Source: an uncultured Draconibacterium sp. (GTDB lineage: Bacteria; Bacteroidota; Bacteroidia; Bacteroidales; Prolixibacteraceae). From it: DNA of 64,000 nucleotides. The notes under the pieces are model-generated. The model searched no databases and was not told where the DNA came from. It saw only the letters and a list, made by a program, of their open reading frames with translations. Positions within the stretch are counted from its first letter, which is position 1. Every line of letters starts with the position of its first letter. Position numbers and translations under genes: made by a program. Shown one piece after another: positions 1 through 6,675 of this stretch. Location: NCBI RefSeq assembly GCF_963676815.1, contig NZ_OY781365.1, forward strand, positions 1,116,001 to 1,180,000, written 5' to 3'.

Positions 1-344
1 AAATTGTCAGGTAATGCTAATCTTCCTCTTGGTGTTTTTAATGATGAACCTGGCATTCCATAAGTCACCTTTATTTTTTTATTTTTTTCTGTATCTACTT
101 TGTCAAGTAACCTAATCGTGATTGTGTCATTGGTGATTTTGTATTGAAAGACCAAAGAATAACTTGTCTTAAATTGTTTTGTTTCGGAAAACTCCAAACT
201 TAATCTTCTTCCACCTTCTCCAAACACATCATGTTGCATGTAAAGGGTTAATCCGTCAACACTTACTACAGTGTCATTGGTTATGCCATTTTTAAAGCTT
301 AAAATTAGAAGTGCAAATAATATTATAAAAAAGTTTTTTGTCAT
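1..344 (-). CDS. Small exported protein of unknown function, 3' end outside window
   Basis: The minus-strand frame is open from an ATG at 344 down to position 1 with no stop, so the C-terminus lies outside the window. The first ~20 residues (Met-Thr-Lys-Asn-Phe-Phe, then an Ile/Leu/Phe-rich stretch) look like a signal peptide. The following ~95 residues are polar and beta-rich with no motif I recognise. It lies in an AT-rich accessory stretch and reads away from the insertion sequence and the palindrome upstream. The ATG start is chosen because it directly precedes the hydrophobic segment. Function is unknown. Confidence 0.6.
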   Translation of the reverse strand, partial: MTKNFFIILFALLILSFKNGITNDTVVSVDGLTLYMQHDVFGEGGRRLSLEFSETKQFKTSYSLVFQYKITNDTITIRLLDKVDTEKNKKIKVTYGMPGSSLKTPRGRLALPDN

Positions 345-445
345 TGGTCCAAGTCGCTTTTTGTCTTTTTAAAAATAAGTTATAACGGTCACTTGTATGT
401 GGTCGGGCGGGATTTCGAAGAGAAATCCTGTCAGACCCGCAGGAA

Positions 446-449
446 AATG
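446..449. repeat. IS target-site duplication, left copy (AATG)
   Basis: The four bases AATG immediately outside the left inverted repeat are repeated immediately outside the right one at 1775-1778. A 4-bp duplication is what the IS407 group of the IS3 family normally makes, so the ends of the element are well supported and the insertion is probably fairly recent. Confidence 0.85.
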
Positions 450-473
450 TGTAAGCTTCCCCAAAAAAAGGAC
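450..473 (+). repeat. IS left terminal inverted repeat
   Basis: Begins TGTAAGCTTCCCC, then an A-tract and AGGAC. It pairs with 1752-1774; the first 13 bases are identical to the other end and the last five also match. Confidence 0.88.
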
Positions 474-518
474 AGTTTAAAAGTAGACAAATAAACGTTA
501 ATTTTGAACTGTTAGAAG

Positions 519-785
519 ATGAAGAAGAAAAGATTTACACCACAACAAATCTCCTCGATTTTGAAGGAGTACGAAAACGGCAAAAGCGTAGAAGAAATTG
601 TTCGTGACCATAGTGTTAGCCGAGCTACATTTTACAAATGGCGGCAACGATATGGCGGCATGGAAGCCACAGAGTTGAAAAGGCTCAAGGAACTCGAAGA
701 GGAGAACCGCAAATTAAAAATGATGTATGCCGAACAAGCTCTTGATTTAAAACTTGCCAAAGAGATTATCGAAAAAAAGCTTTAA
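519..785 (+). CDS. IS3-family transposase OrfA (helix-turn-helix protein)
   Basis: 88 residues. An N-terminal helix-turn-helix (about residues 6-45; Phe-Thr-Pro-Gln-Gln-Ile, then Ser-Arg-Ala-Thr-Phe-Tyr-Lys-Trp) that binds the IS ends is followed by a leucine-zipper-like helix (about 52-85; Glu-Leu-Lys-Arg-Leu-Lys-Glu-Leu-Glu-Glu-Glu-Asn), the usual OrfA layout of the IS407 group. The last sense codons (gaa aaa aag ctt) contain the slippery heptamer at 773-779 from which ribosomes can shift -1 into orfB. Without the shift the product ends at 785 and usually acts as a regulator or inhibitor of transposition. Confidence 0.93.
   Translation: MKKKRFTPQQISSILKEYENGKSVEEIVRDHSVSRATFYKWRQRYGGMEATELKRLKELEEENRKLKMMYAEQALDLKLAKEIIEKKL
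773..779 (+). promoter_or_regulatory. Probable programmed -1 ribosomal frameshift site (A AAA AAG)
   Basis: The heptamer A_AAA_AAG lies in phase with orfA two codons before its stop. After a -1 slip the frame stays open from 776 through 860 and into the DDE domain up to 1651, giving an OrfAB fusion of about 377 residues, the usual size for this group. The bridging residues (Ile-Arg-Arg-Ala-Cys-Arg-Val-Leu) look like the conserved start of IS407-type OrfB. Confidence 0.8.
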
Positions 786-1651
786 AGCCTTGTGAAAAAA
801 GAGAGATTGCAAAGGAAGTTTGCATCAATCCAACAGTTGGCATCCGCAGGGCGTGCCGTGTGTTAAATATGAGTCGTTCCGTTTATTACTACGAGTCGAT
901 AAAAGACGATGCTGAGGTAATTGATGCACTTACCATAAAAGCGAAAGACCACCCTACAGAAGGTTTTTGGAAGGCATATGGCCGATTACGCCTGGAAGGC
1001 AATGAGTGGAACCACAAGCGGGTGTATCGGGTTTATTGCATGATGAAACTGAATATGCGCAGGAAAGTAAAGAAAAGGCTCCCTGCCAGGGTAAAAGTTC
1101 CTTTGGTAATCCCCGAAAATATCAATAATTGTTGGTCGATTGATTTTATGCACGATGCTCTGGAGAATGGACGGAAGATAAAAAGTTTCAATATTATGGA
1201 TGACTTTAACCGAGAAGCGCTCCATGTTGAACTTGACCATTCCATCCGAAGCAATAAAGTAGTTTATGTCCTGAATCACTTGATAAAACGCAGGGGCAAA
1301 CCATCACAAATAAGGATGGATAACGGCCCCGAGTTTATTGCTGAGCTGTTAAAAGAATGGAGCAAATTTCAAGGAATTGAACTTTTATATACCCAGCCAG
1401 GCAAGCCAACACAGAATGCTTTTGTAGAGCGATTTAACGGAACCTACCGCAGGGCAGTATTGGATGCCTACCTGTTTCAATCGTTGGATGAAGCCAGAAA
1501 TGAAACAGAAAGATGGATATTTGATTACAACAATAGAAGACCGCATGATTCATTGGGAGGAATGACTCCCATTGGTTATGCCAATAAAATGAAGAACCAA
1601 AAGCTGAACAGCAAAGAAAATGTGATTTACGAACCTGTCAAGGGTATATAA
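776..1651 (+). CDS. IS3-family transposase OrfB / OrfAB catalytic part (DDE integrase core)
   Basis: An independent start exists at 860 (263 residues), but the frame is open back to the slippery site at 773-779, so the catalytic protein is probably the OrfAB frameshift product. The rve integrase core spans about residues 90-215 counted from 860. The catalytic residues are seen as Asp in Ser-Ile-Asp-Phe-Met-His-Asp, Asp in Arg-Met-Asp-Asn-Gly-Pro-Glu-Phe, and Glu in Ala-Phe-Val-Glu-Arg-Phe-Asn-Gly. The C-terminal Tyr-Asn-xx-Arg-Pro-His-Asp-Ser-Leu-Gly motif is also present. It performs strand transfer of the IS. No lesion is seen. Confidence 0.93.
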   Translation, partial: KALKPCEKREIAKEVCINPTVGIRRACRVLNMSRSVYYYESIKDDAEVIDALTIKAKDHPTEGFWKAYGRLRLEGNEWNHKRVYRVYCMMKLNMRRKVKKRLPARVKVPLVIPENINNCWSIDFMHDALENGRKIKSFNIMDDFNREALHVELDHSIRSNKVVYVLNHLIKRRGKPSQIRMDNGPEFIAELLKEWSKFQGIELLYTQPGKPTQNAFVERFNGTYRRAVLDAYLFQSLDEARNETERWIFDYNNRRPHDSLGGMTPIGYANKMKNQKLNSKENVIYEPVKGI

Positions 1652-1682
1652 ACGACTTCGCTAACTCAGTCGCCCTTGACAG
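1635..1682 (+). terminator. Hairpin spanning the stop codon of the IS transposase
   Basis: CTGTCAAGGG at 1635-1644 pairs perfectly with CCCTTGACAG at 1673-1682. An inner 5-bp stem (CGACT at 1653-1657, AGTCG at 1668-1672) lies inside the loop. There is no U-tract directly after it, so it may act as an RNA stability or read-through barrier rather than a classical terminator. Confidence 0.5.
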
Positions 1683-1751
1683 AACCAAAAATCACATTGA
1701 AAAAGCTTTCAGAATTTGGTTATGAAAAAGAAAATAATCTATTTTTAGATA

Positions 1752-1774
1752 GTCCTAAAAAGGGGAAGCTTACA
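1752..1774 (-). repeat. IS right terminal inverted repeat
   Basis: Read on the minus strand it starts TGTAAGCTTCCCC, then a T-tract and AGGAC, matching the left end at 450-473 except in the homopolymer tract. AATG follows outside at 1775-1778. Confidence 0.88.
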
Positions 1775-1778
1775 AATG
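1775..1778. repeat. IS target-site duplication, right copy (AATG)
   Basis: Identical to 446-449 and directly adjacent to the right inverted repeat. Confidence 0.85.
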
Positions 1779-1845
1779 GGCGCAAGGTCTGACTTGTCAG
1801 ACCGCTAAAGCCCCCGCCTGCCATATTACAAATTGTTAGCAAACG

Positions 1846-2745
1846 TTATTTGTTTTTTATGTCAATTTTATACGGTTTTATAATATATCCTTTTTGAGCC
1901 AACAGGTTTAAAACACCATTTTCATATGGTAAATGTCCTGCTCCAATTGCTACAAATAAGCTTTTGTTATCTACTATGCTATCTATTTTTGCTACCATTC
2001 CTTGATTTCTGTGAATCATAATTGAATCAGTATAATCTTCGGGCGGGAACATGGCAAGATTTTGGTCAGAATATTTTTTGAAGATATCAATCATCGAACT
2101 TTTTTCATTATAGTTGTCAATTGATTGTTTTAGTCTCTCCAAAGATTCTTCGAAAGAAAGGTCAGGTCGAATAGTCCATTCAATCTGTTGGTCAGTTGTT
2201 TCTAATGAATTTAGTCCAAACCCTTTCATTTTTGCGTGATTTAGAAAATCTGATTCTGGTTTATAATTAAGAGCTTTAAAGTTTTTTGTATTTATTAATT
2301 GCTTCTCAGATTCAAGGAAAGCACGAATAATTGAAGGTCTCATGGAATCTAAATAGGGCTTATATCTTTTTAATGCATATATTGAGGAGTCTGCAATTTC
2401 TATTAGTTTATTATAATATTTAGTTTCAAGCCTTTTAGAGATTTTTTGATTCTCATCCCTTAAATACAAGTACTCATTAATTTTTAGCATTTCTGAGGAT
2501 TGTCCCGGAATTACTTCGAGACACAAATTTTCGCATTTGTCAATAAGTCCTTTAATTTTTTCGCTCGGAAAAATTATCTGTGTTGTATCTAAAACATGTA
2601 TGGTTCCGAGTATATATGAAAGATTATTACTTCCAGGTTTTTTGATTTCCCAAAGCACTGAATTATCATAGTCGCTCTTTTGTGCTTTGCAAGAAAAGAG
2701 TCCGATAAATATTGTAACTAACAAAATTAATTTTCTAAAATTCAT
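1846..2745 (-). CDS. TraB/GumN family lipoprotein
   Basis: 299 residues. Lys-Leu-Ile-Leu-Leu-Val-Thr-Ile-Phe-Ile-Gly followed by the lipobox Leu-Phe-Ser-Cys near residue 19 predicts a lipoprotein. The TraB/GumN (TIKI-like) family is recognised from the N-terminal Leu-Gly-Thr-Ile-His-Val motif (about residues 46-51) and the C-terminal Gly-Ala-Gly-His-Leu-Pro motif (about 267-272), which hold the two paired His signatures of this putative metalloprotease fold. The substrate is unknown. It is a lone gene in an AT-rich accessory stretch; its stop is immediately followed by the right arm of the palindromic element, as in a gene cassette. Confidence 0.82.
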   Translation of the reverse strand: MNFRKLILLVTIFIGLFSCKAQKSDYDNSVLWEIKKPGSNNLSYILGTIHVLDTTQIIFPSEKIKGLIDKCENLCLEVIPGQSSEMLKINEYLYLRDENQKISKRLETKYYNKLIEIADSSIYALKRYKPYLDSMRPSIIRAFLESEKQLINTKNFKALNYKPESDFLNHAKMKGFGLNSLETTDQQIEWTIRPDLSFEESLERLKQSIDNYNEKSSMIDIFKKYSDQNLAMFPPEDYTDSIMIHRNQGMVAKIDSIVDNKSLFVAIGAGHLPYENGVLNLLAQKGYIIKPYKIDIKNK

Positions 2746-2787
2746 GGTCTGGTTATCTTGGTTTTTAATATGTTTGCCAACTAGTAC

Positions 2788-2810
2788 ATAACATCACCAG
2801 GTAATGTTAT
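2788..2810. repeat. Short inverted repeat upstream of the TraB/GumN gene
   Basis: ATAACAT at 2788-2794 pairs with ATGTTAT at 2804-2810 around a 9-base loop. It lies about 45-65 bases upstream of the start of the minus-strand lipoprotein gene, so it could be an operator or part of another cassette boundary; its role is not known. Confidence 0.4.
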
Positions 2811-2830
2811 TTTCCTTATATCATTTCTAC

Positions 2831-2870
2831 AAGTGTTGTTTTCCGCCCAAAATGGAGGATAACAACACTT
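2831..2870. repeat. Inverted repeat with 14-bp arms
   Basis: The arm at 2831-2844 (AAGTGTTGTTTTCC) is complementary, with one mismatch, to 2857-2870. The loop is 12 bases. It lies between the TraB/GumN promoter region and the GTAC array. There is no clear T-run on either side, so a terminator role is weak. Confidence 0.5.
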
Positions 2871-2928
2871 ATTATGCTTAGTACTTTTTTTACTGTTATT
2901 TCAGGGTGCGTATTCACGGCTTAAATCT

Positions 2929-2957
2929 TTGGTGCACTAAAGCTAATTATAATTTTT
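2929..2957 (+). promoter_or_regulatory. Weak Bacteroidetes-type promoter candidate facing the GTAC array
   Basis: TTG at 2929-2931, an 18-base spacer, then TAATTTTT at 2950-2957, seven of eight matches to TAnnTTTG. It would start transcription about 70-80 bases before the array. Similar arrangements occur upstream of several real genes in this window. Confidence 0.3.
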
Positions 2958-3028
2958 AGGTTTGGGGCAGTAAGGTGATAAAAACTATTAACATAAAGCT
3001 GTGGCGTGGCATGGCAATGCTTTATTTT

Positions 3029-3272
3029 GTACCGTTTTTAGAGGTACAAGGGCTTTGTACCCTGGTACCAAGCCTTGGTACTTAGGTACCAGGCTTTCGT
3101 ACGTAGGTAATAAGAGCTCGTACCTTGGTACGAAAGACCTGTACCCTGGTACGAAGCTTTGGTACCGAGGTACGAAGACTTCGTACCCGCGTACGAAAGG
3201 TCGGTACCGAGGTACAAAGAGTCGGTACCTGCGTACCAGGAACCGTTACCCGGGTAATAAGGTCCGGTACCC
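3029..3272. repeat. GTAC-N4-GTAC palindrome array with exact 21-bp period
   Basis: GTAC half-sites start at 3057, 3078, 3099, 3120, 3141, 3162, 3183, 3204, 3225, 3246 (degenerate, TTAC) and 3267, each exactly 21 bp from the next. The partner half-sites start at 3044, 3065, 3086, 3107 (GTAA), 3128, 3149, 3170, 3191, 3212, 3233 and 3254 (GTAA). Most units read GTACC-nn-GGTAC, a 12-bp palindrome, followed by a 9-base variable spacer. The spacers differ in nearly every unit while the half-sites and the period are kept. The array lies between the promoter side of a TraB/GumN gene and the terminator of a PepSY-type gene. Both strands are open as heptapeptide repeats (Tyr-x-Gly-Thr-Lys-x-x), but no convincing start is seen, so I treat it as non-coding. 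Confidence 0.85.
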
Positions 3273-3312
3273 AACAAAACCTAATTCATTTCTGAAAAAC
3301 GGCATCGCAAAG

Positions 3313-3344
3313 GCAAAAAAATACCCCTCGTAGCAAACGAGGGG
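3313..3344 (-). terminator. Rho-independent terminator of the PepSY-type gene
   Basis: On the minus strand the perfect 8-bp stem CCCCTCGT/ACGAGGGG (3324-3344, loop of 5) is followed by TATTTTTTT. It lies 34 bases after the stop codon of the gene at 3378-3899 and separates that gene from the GTAC array. Confidence 0.85.
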
Positions 3345-3377
3345 CAGCTGAACCGTAATTAAAAAACAAATCCCCTT

Positions 3378-3899
3378 CTATAGAATCAGCATCACCACGG
3401 CAAGGGCTAATCCCAATACCGAAAATACCATTCCGCGTTTAAAATGTTTCGATCGCGCTTTAAACATCCATAGCGACGAAAGTGCCAGAAACAACATCAG
3501 CAGCCCGAACACAGTGGTAAACCAATGTGTTTTGCTTTGGCTCGATGCTTTGTGTAATCCGTTTATTTTGTTCAGAAATTCGGGCAAACTCACCGATTGG
3601 TATATGGTTTCGCCGGTGGCTTTGTTATACGTTCCGTTGCCAAAATACACCAAGTCGCCCTCCGTTTTTTCCACTTTAAAAAAGCGCAGATGCAACATCA
3701 TTCCAATTTGTTCAGGTGCCAGGTTGGGTTCCAGCTGCCTGGTTACTGTTTTTTCGCTTTTTAAGAACTCCGTGTCGCGGTACACCAACACAATTCCGCT
3801 AATGGCATAAATCAATGTCATGCCAATCATTAAGTAGCCAATGTCGCGGTGTAACGAGCGCATCAGTTGCTGCACCGATTTTTTCCTCTTTCCTTCCAT
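3378..3899 (-). CDS. PepSY-associated transmembrane protein
   Basis: 173 residues with three predicted membrane helices (about 20-40, 127-146 and 156-173) and an extracytoplasmic loop of about 85 residues between the first two. The opening His-Arg-Asp-Ile-Gly-Tyr in the first helix and the conserved Leu-His-Lys-Ala-x-x-x-x-x-Thr-His-Trp before the second fit the PepSY-associated TM family, relatives of which occur with iron/siderophore uptake and reductase systems. The exact role is unknown. It has its own terminator and no operon partner. Start chosen at the only ATG, before Glu-Gly-Lys-Arg-Lys-Lys. Confidence 0.72.
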   Translation of the reverse strand: MEGKRKKSVQQLMRSLHRDIGYLMIGMTLIYAISGIVLVYRDTEFLKSEKTVTRQLEPNLAPEQIGMMLHLRFFKVEKTEGDLVYFGNGTYNKATGETIYQSVSLPEFLNKINGLHKASSQSKTHWFTTVFGLLMLFLALSSLWMFKARSKHFKRGMVFSVLGLALAVVMLIL

Positions 3900-4161
3900 A
3901 AAATCACGTTTTGTTTTTAGTTAATTAAATCTTGTTTGTGCCCGGGGAATAACCGACCAATTATTTTTTGTTTACAGATTGACTTCGGATTTGAACAAGC
4001 GTTTAAAGCAAAAGCAAAACACAAAAAATGTTTTAAGCTAATGTTCTGTTTGATGCCGTTATTTTTAGTATTAAATATTTACTAATCAACAATAACCCAA
4101 CAAAACGAAATAAGAAAATTCGGGCGATATAATTTTTCAAAAAAAACGTGTTTGCAACTTT

Positions 4162-4815
4162 TCAGGAAAATAGCGATCGGTCCACTTCCCCAAAATCGGT
4201 AATTTGCGGGCAAGGCAAACCATTGTAATCGGCATTGGCCGAATTTACAATAATCACCTCTGCCGCCCCCGATCGCAGTGCTGCCTCGATGCCGGCGTGC
4301 GAATCTTCAAAAATCAATGTTTCTTCCGGTTTTGTACCAAGGGCACTAATGGCTTTGTTAAACAGGTCGGGGTGCGGTTTTCCGCGCATCGTTCCGTCGT
4401 TGTAAATAATGTGCCCGGGTGTAAAATAGTTTAGCAAATTAAAATGCTGAATAAAAAAGTCGACATTGTTTTTTGCCGATGCCGTTGCAATGCCCAGCGC
4501 CACTCCCGAGCTCATTAGAAAACGAATCAACTGCTCGGCACCGGGCGCCAGCTGCATGCCGTGCTCCAGGCACATGCTGCGGTAAATTACCTCTTTTTCT
4601 TCAGTTAGGCGGTATACTTCGTCATCGTCGAGCTCGCGTTTAAAGAGGTATTCAAAAGTATCTTTGGCATTAATTCCGTGAATGTATTTTTTCTTCTCCT
4701 CTTCGCTAAGGCTAAACCCGTATTTCTCCAGAAACCGGTCCCACGATTCATTCTGCAAATGTGTATCCCAAAATAATGTTCCGTTAAAATCGAAAACGAC
4801 ACCTGTTATCTTCAT
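4162..4815 (-). CDS. HAD-superfamily hydrolase (beta-phosphoglucomutase/phosphatase-like)
   Basis: 217 residues in the HAD subfamily IA size range. Motif I is Asp9-Phe-Asn11-Gly-Thr-Leu, motif II Thr111 in Ile-Ala-Thr-Ala-Ser, motif III Lys146 in Gly-Lys-Pro-His-Pro-Asp, motif IV Glu170-Asp171 in Phe-Glu-Asp-Ser-His-Ala-Gly. A helical cap lies between motifs I and II. The nucleophile Asp9 is present, but the usual second Asp (general acid/base) is Asn11, which occurs in some members of this group and may change the reaction. The substrate cannot be told. It lies 30 bases downstream of the nnr gene on the same strand, probably co-transcribed, which suggests a house-cleaning phosphatase. Confidence 0.85.
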   Translation of the reverse strand: MKITGVVFDFNGTLFWDTHLQNESWDRFLEKYGFSLSEEEKKKYIHGINAKDTFEYLFKRELDDDEVYRLTEEKEVIYRSMCLEHGMQLAPGAEQLIRFLMSSGVALGIATASAKNNVDFFIQHFNLLNYFTPGHIIYNDGTMRGKPHPDLFNKAISALGTKPEETLIFEDSHAGIEAALRSGAAEVIIVNSANADYNGLPCPQITDFGEVDRSLFS

Positions 4816-4845
4816 TGGTTTAGTAAGTTGAAATGTTATTCATTG

Positions 4846-6363
4846 TTATGATTCTTTCTGAATTTTCAGAAACGCTTTCCCCAGCATTTCGATGATGTCG
4901 CCGGCCAGTAACGAAAATTCCGATCGTTTTTTGGCCGCCAAATCACCGGCCAGTCCGTGCAGGTAAACCCCTGCCACTGCGGCATCAAAAGCTGTCATTC
5001 CCTGTGCCAGCAGTCCCAGTATTACTCCGGTTAGTGCATCGCCGCTTCCGGCTGTTCCCATTCCTGAATTGCCGGTTGAGTTCCAGCAGAGCGTTCCATC
5101 AGGAGAAGCCACCGAAGTATGTGCACCTTTTAGCACCACCACACAATTGTATTTTTTGGCAAATGCCAGTTGTTGCTGAATGGCATGGTACGAATCGGTG
5201 GTTTTGCCCACCAGTCTGCGAAACTCTCCCGGATGTGGCGTAAGTACCGCCCCCTCGGGTAACTTCTCCAGCCACGCTTTATTTTCGGCCAGAATATTCA
5301 GTGCATCGGCATCGATTACCATCGGCACTTTTGCCTGGTCGAACAAATCGCACAAAGCCCGGCACGAATTCTTTTTCAGTCCCAGCCCCGGCCCAATACC
5401 AATGGCAGCATAGGCCGCCAGATCGGGGAAGGAAGTAAACATCGAATCGTGCTGATCGATGCTGGCCATTGCTTCGGGCACCGCTGTTTGAATAATCGTA
5501 GACCCCATGTGCGGAACATGCGCCGTTAACAAACCAGCCCCGGCACGCAAACAAGCTTTTGAGGCCAGCACAGCCGCACCCATTTTGCCATAACTACCCG
5601 CAATAAGCAGGGCATGACCAAAAGTGCCTTTATGATCGAATTTTGTACGAACCGGCAAACATGCCGCAATATCTTCAGCATCGGCAAACGAATACGCAGA
5701 TGGTGTTTCGTTTATTCCATCGGGATGCAAACCAATGGGCAACACCTCCCACTGCCCCACAAACTGTTCGTTCTCGGGAAACAGAAAGCTTATTTTCGGA
5801 AATTGCAGGGTCAGCGTATAATCGGCCCGAATGATATTCTCCGTGTTATTTCCTGCATTGTCCTCTCCCATCAATCCGCTTGGTATATCAACAGCTACGA
5901 CTACATTTAGTAGCTGGTTGATTTTTTGTACCAGCTGCGCCGGCAATCCTTCGAGCGGCCGCGACAACCCGGAGCCAAATAAACCGTCAATCAGCACATC
6001 GCTTTCGGCAATTTCCGGGAAATCATCTTCCGAGCGTAAACCATTTAATTTCACTTTTCCCTGCTCTTCCAGCCTTTTGTAATTTATTTCCGGCGATCCT
6101 TTTAAAGCCTTTCCAAAATCGAGCAAATAAACTTCGCACTGGTAATCTAAATCGGCCAGCTGTCGTGCCATCGCCAATGCATCGCCGCCATTGTTCCCGG
6201 GGCCGGCAAAAAACAACAACCGTTCTTCGGTAGAAAATTGTTGTACTATCCAGTTGGTCATTTGCAGCGAGGCACGTTCCATCAAATCAATGTCGGTTAT
6301 GGGCTCGTTTTCGATGGTGTATTTGTCAATCGCAGCTATTTGTTTTGTGGTAAATAATTTCAT
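4846..6363 (-). CDS. nnr: Bifunctional NAD(P)H-hydrate epimerase / ADP-dependent NAD(P)H-hydrate dehydratase
   Basis: 505 residues from the ATG at 6363; an upstream start at 6393 adds ten unconserved residues and is less likely. The N-terminal YjeF_N epimerase domain (about 1-215) contains Gly-Pro-Gly-Asn-Asn-Gly-Gly-Asp. The C-terminal ribokinase-like dehydratase domain (about 235-500) contains Thr-Pro-His-Pro-Gly-Glu-Phe and Gly-Ser-Gly-Asp-Ala-Leu-Thr-Gly, the ADP-binding/catalytic signature. The enzyme repairs damaged, hydrated NADH and NADPH in the cytoplasm: the epimerase interconverts R and S forms and the dehydratase restores the cofactor. Full length and intact. A HAD hydrolase gene follows 30 bases downstream. 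Confidence 0.95.
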   Translation of the reverse strand: MKLFTTKQIAAIDKYTIENEPITDIDLMERASLQMTNWIVQQFSTEERLLFFAGPGNNGGDALAMARQLADLDYQCEVYLLDFGKALKGSPEINYKRLEEQGKVKLNGLRSEDDFPEIAESDVLIDGLFGSGLSRPLEGLPAQLVQKINQLLNVVVAVDIPSGLMGEDNAGNNTENIIRADYTLTLQFPKISFLFPENEQFVGQWEVLPIGLHPDGINETPSAYSFADAEDIAACLPVRTKFDHKGTFGHALLIAGSYGKMGAAVLASKACLRAGAGLLTAHVPHMGSTIIQTAVPEAMASIDQHDSMFTSFPDLAAYAAIGIGPGLGLKKNSCRALCDLFDQAKVPMVIDADALNILAENKAWLEKLPEGAVLTPHPGEFRRLVGKTTDSYHAIQQQLAFAKKYNCVVVLKGAHTSVASPDGTLCWNSTGNSGMGTAGSGDALTGVILGLLAQGMTAFDAAVAGVYLHGLAGDLAAKKRSEFSLLAGDIIEMLGKAFLKIQKES

Positions 6364-6612
6364 CTGATAATCTATCTGAAGGTTACAAACCAAAAATGAT
6401 TTTGCTTTTTTCAGCCTGCAACTATAGTTTTCTCTAAATTATAAAAAACACAAATGATTTTCAGAAATCTAAGCGATTTTCTTTAACAAAAAACTAGAGA
6501 CAAAAATAACGCCGGCATACCGTTGGTTCCGTTTATTCGCTTGCCCTTTTATTTCCTGCCGTTTAAAACCCTCATTACAAACCACAAAGCCGTGAACCAG
6601 ACCAATATCAGG

Positions 6613-6642
6613 TTGTTAAACCTTAAAAGATTTTTATATTTG
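6613..6642 (+). promoter_or_regulatory. Bacteroidetes-type promoter for the DUF819 gene at 6676
   Basis: TTG at 6613-6615, a 19-base spacer and TATATTTG at 6635-6642 match the -33/-7 consensus TTG-N19-TAnnTTTG exactly. The ATG lies 33 bases further on. It sits in the 312-base divergent region between nnr and this gene. Confidence 0.72.
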
Positions 6643-6675
6643 CCCACTTTGGTAAAACCGTGGTAAAACAATTGT

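Larger units (their letters stand above)
450..1774 (+). mobile_element. Complete IS3-family insertion sequence, IS407-like group
   Basis: A 1,325-bp element bounded by near-identical terminal inverted repeats. The left end at 450-473 starts TGTAAGCTTCCCC and ends AGGAC apart from an A-tract; the right end at 1752-1774 reads the same on the other strand with a T-tract. It is flanked by AATG on both sides. It carries orfA (519-785) and an overlapping orfB in the -1 frame up to 1651, joined by an A6G slippery site. Both frames, the DDE triad, both ends and the duplication are intact, so it is probably still able to move. It has interrupted the palindromic element between two small accessory genes. 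Confidence 0.93.
386..1843. repeat. Large imperfect palindrome (attC-like or cassette-boundary-like), split by the IS
   Basis: If the IS at 450-1774 and one AATG duplicate are removed, 386-449 and 1779-1843 join into an element of about 126 bp whose ends are inverted repeats. The left arm (TAAC, then TTGTAT, GTGG, GGGCGGG at 383-411) matches the reverse complement of the right arm (TAAC, TTTGTA, ATGG, GGCGGG at about 1812-1840). Inner repeats are GTCAGACC at 430-437 and the perfect 8-bp hairpin GGTCTGAC-tt-GTCAGACC at 1786-1803. The element begins right after the stop codon of the minus-strand gene at 1846. Size and stem-loop form recall integron attC sites, but the canonical RYYYAAC/GTTRRRY boxes are absent, so this is only a structural resemblance. 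Confidence 0.5.

Noticed and set aside
386..1843. Canonical integron attC site
   Set aside because: The RYYYAAC and GTTRRRY core boxes are not present and no integrase gene is in the window. Kept only as attC-like.
3001..3333. Open frame over the GTAC array as a protein gene
   Set aside because: It starts at a GTG without supporting context, consists almost only of the repeat, and the opposite strand is equally open. The pattern is better explained by DNA-level periodicity.
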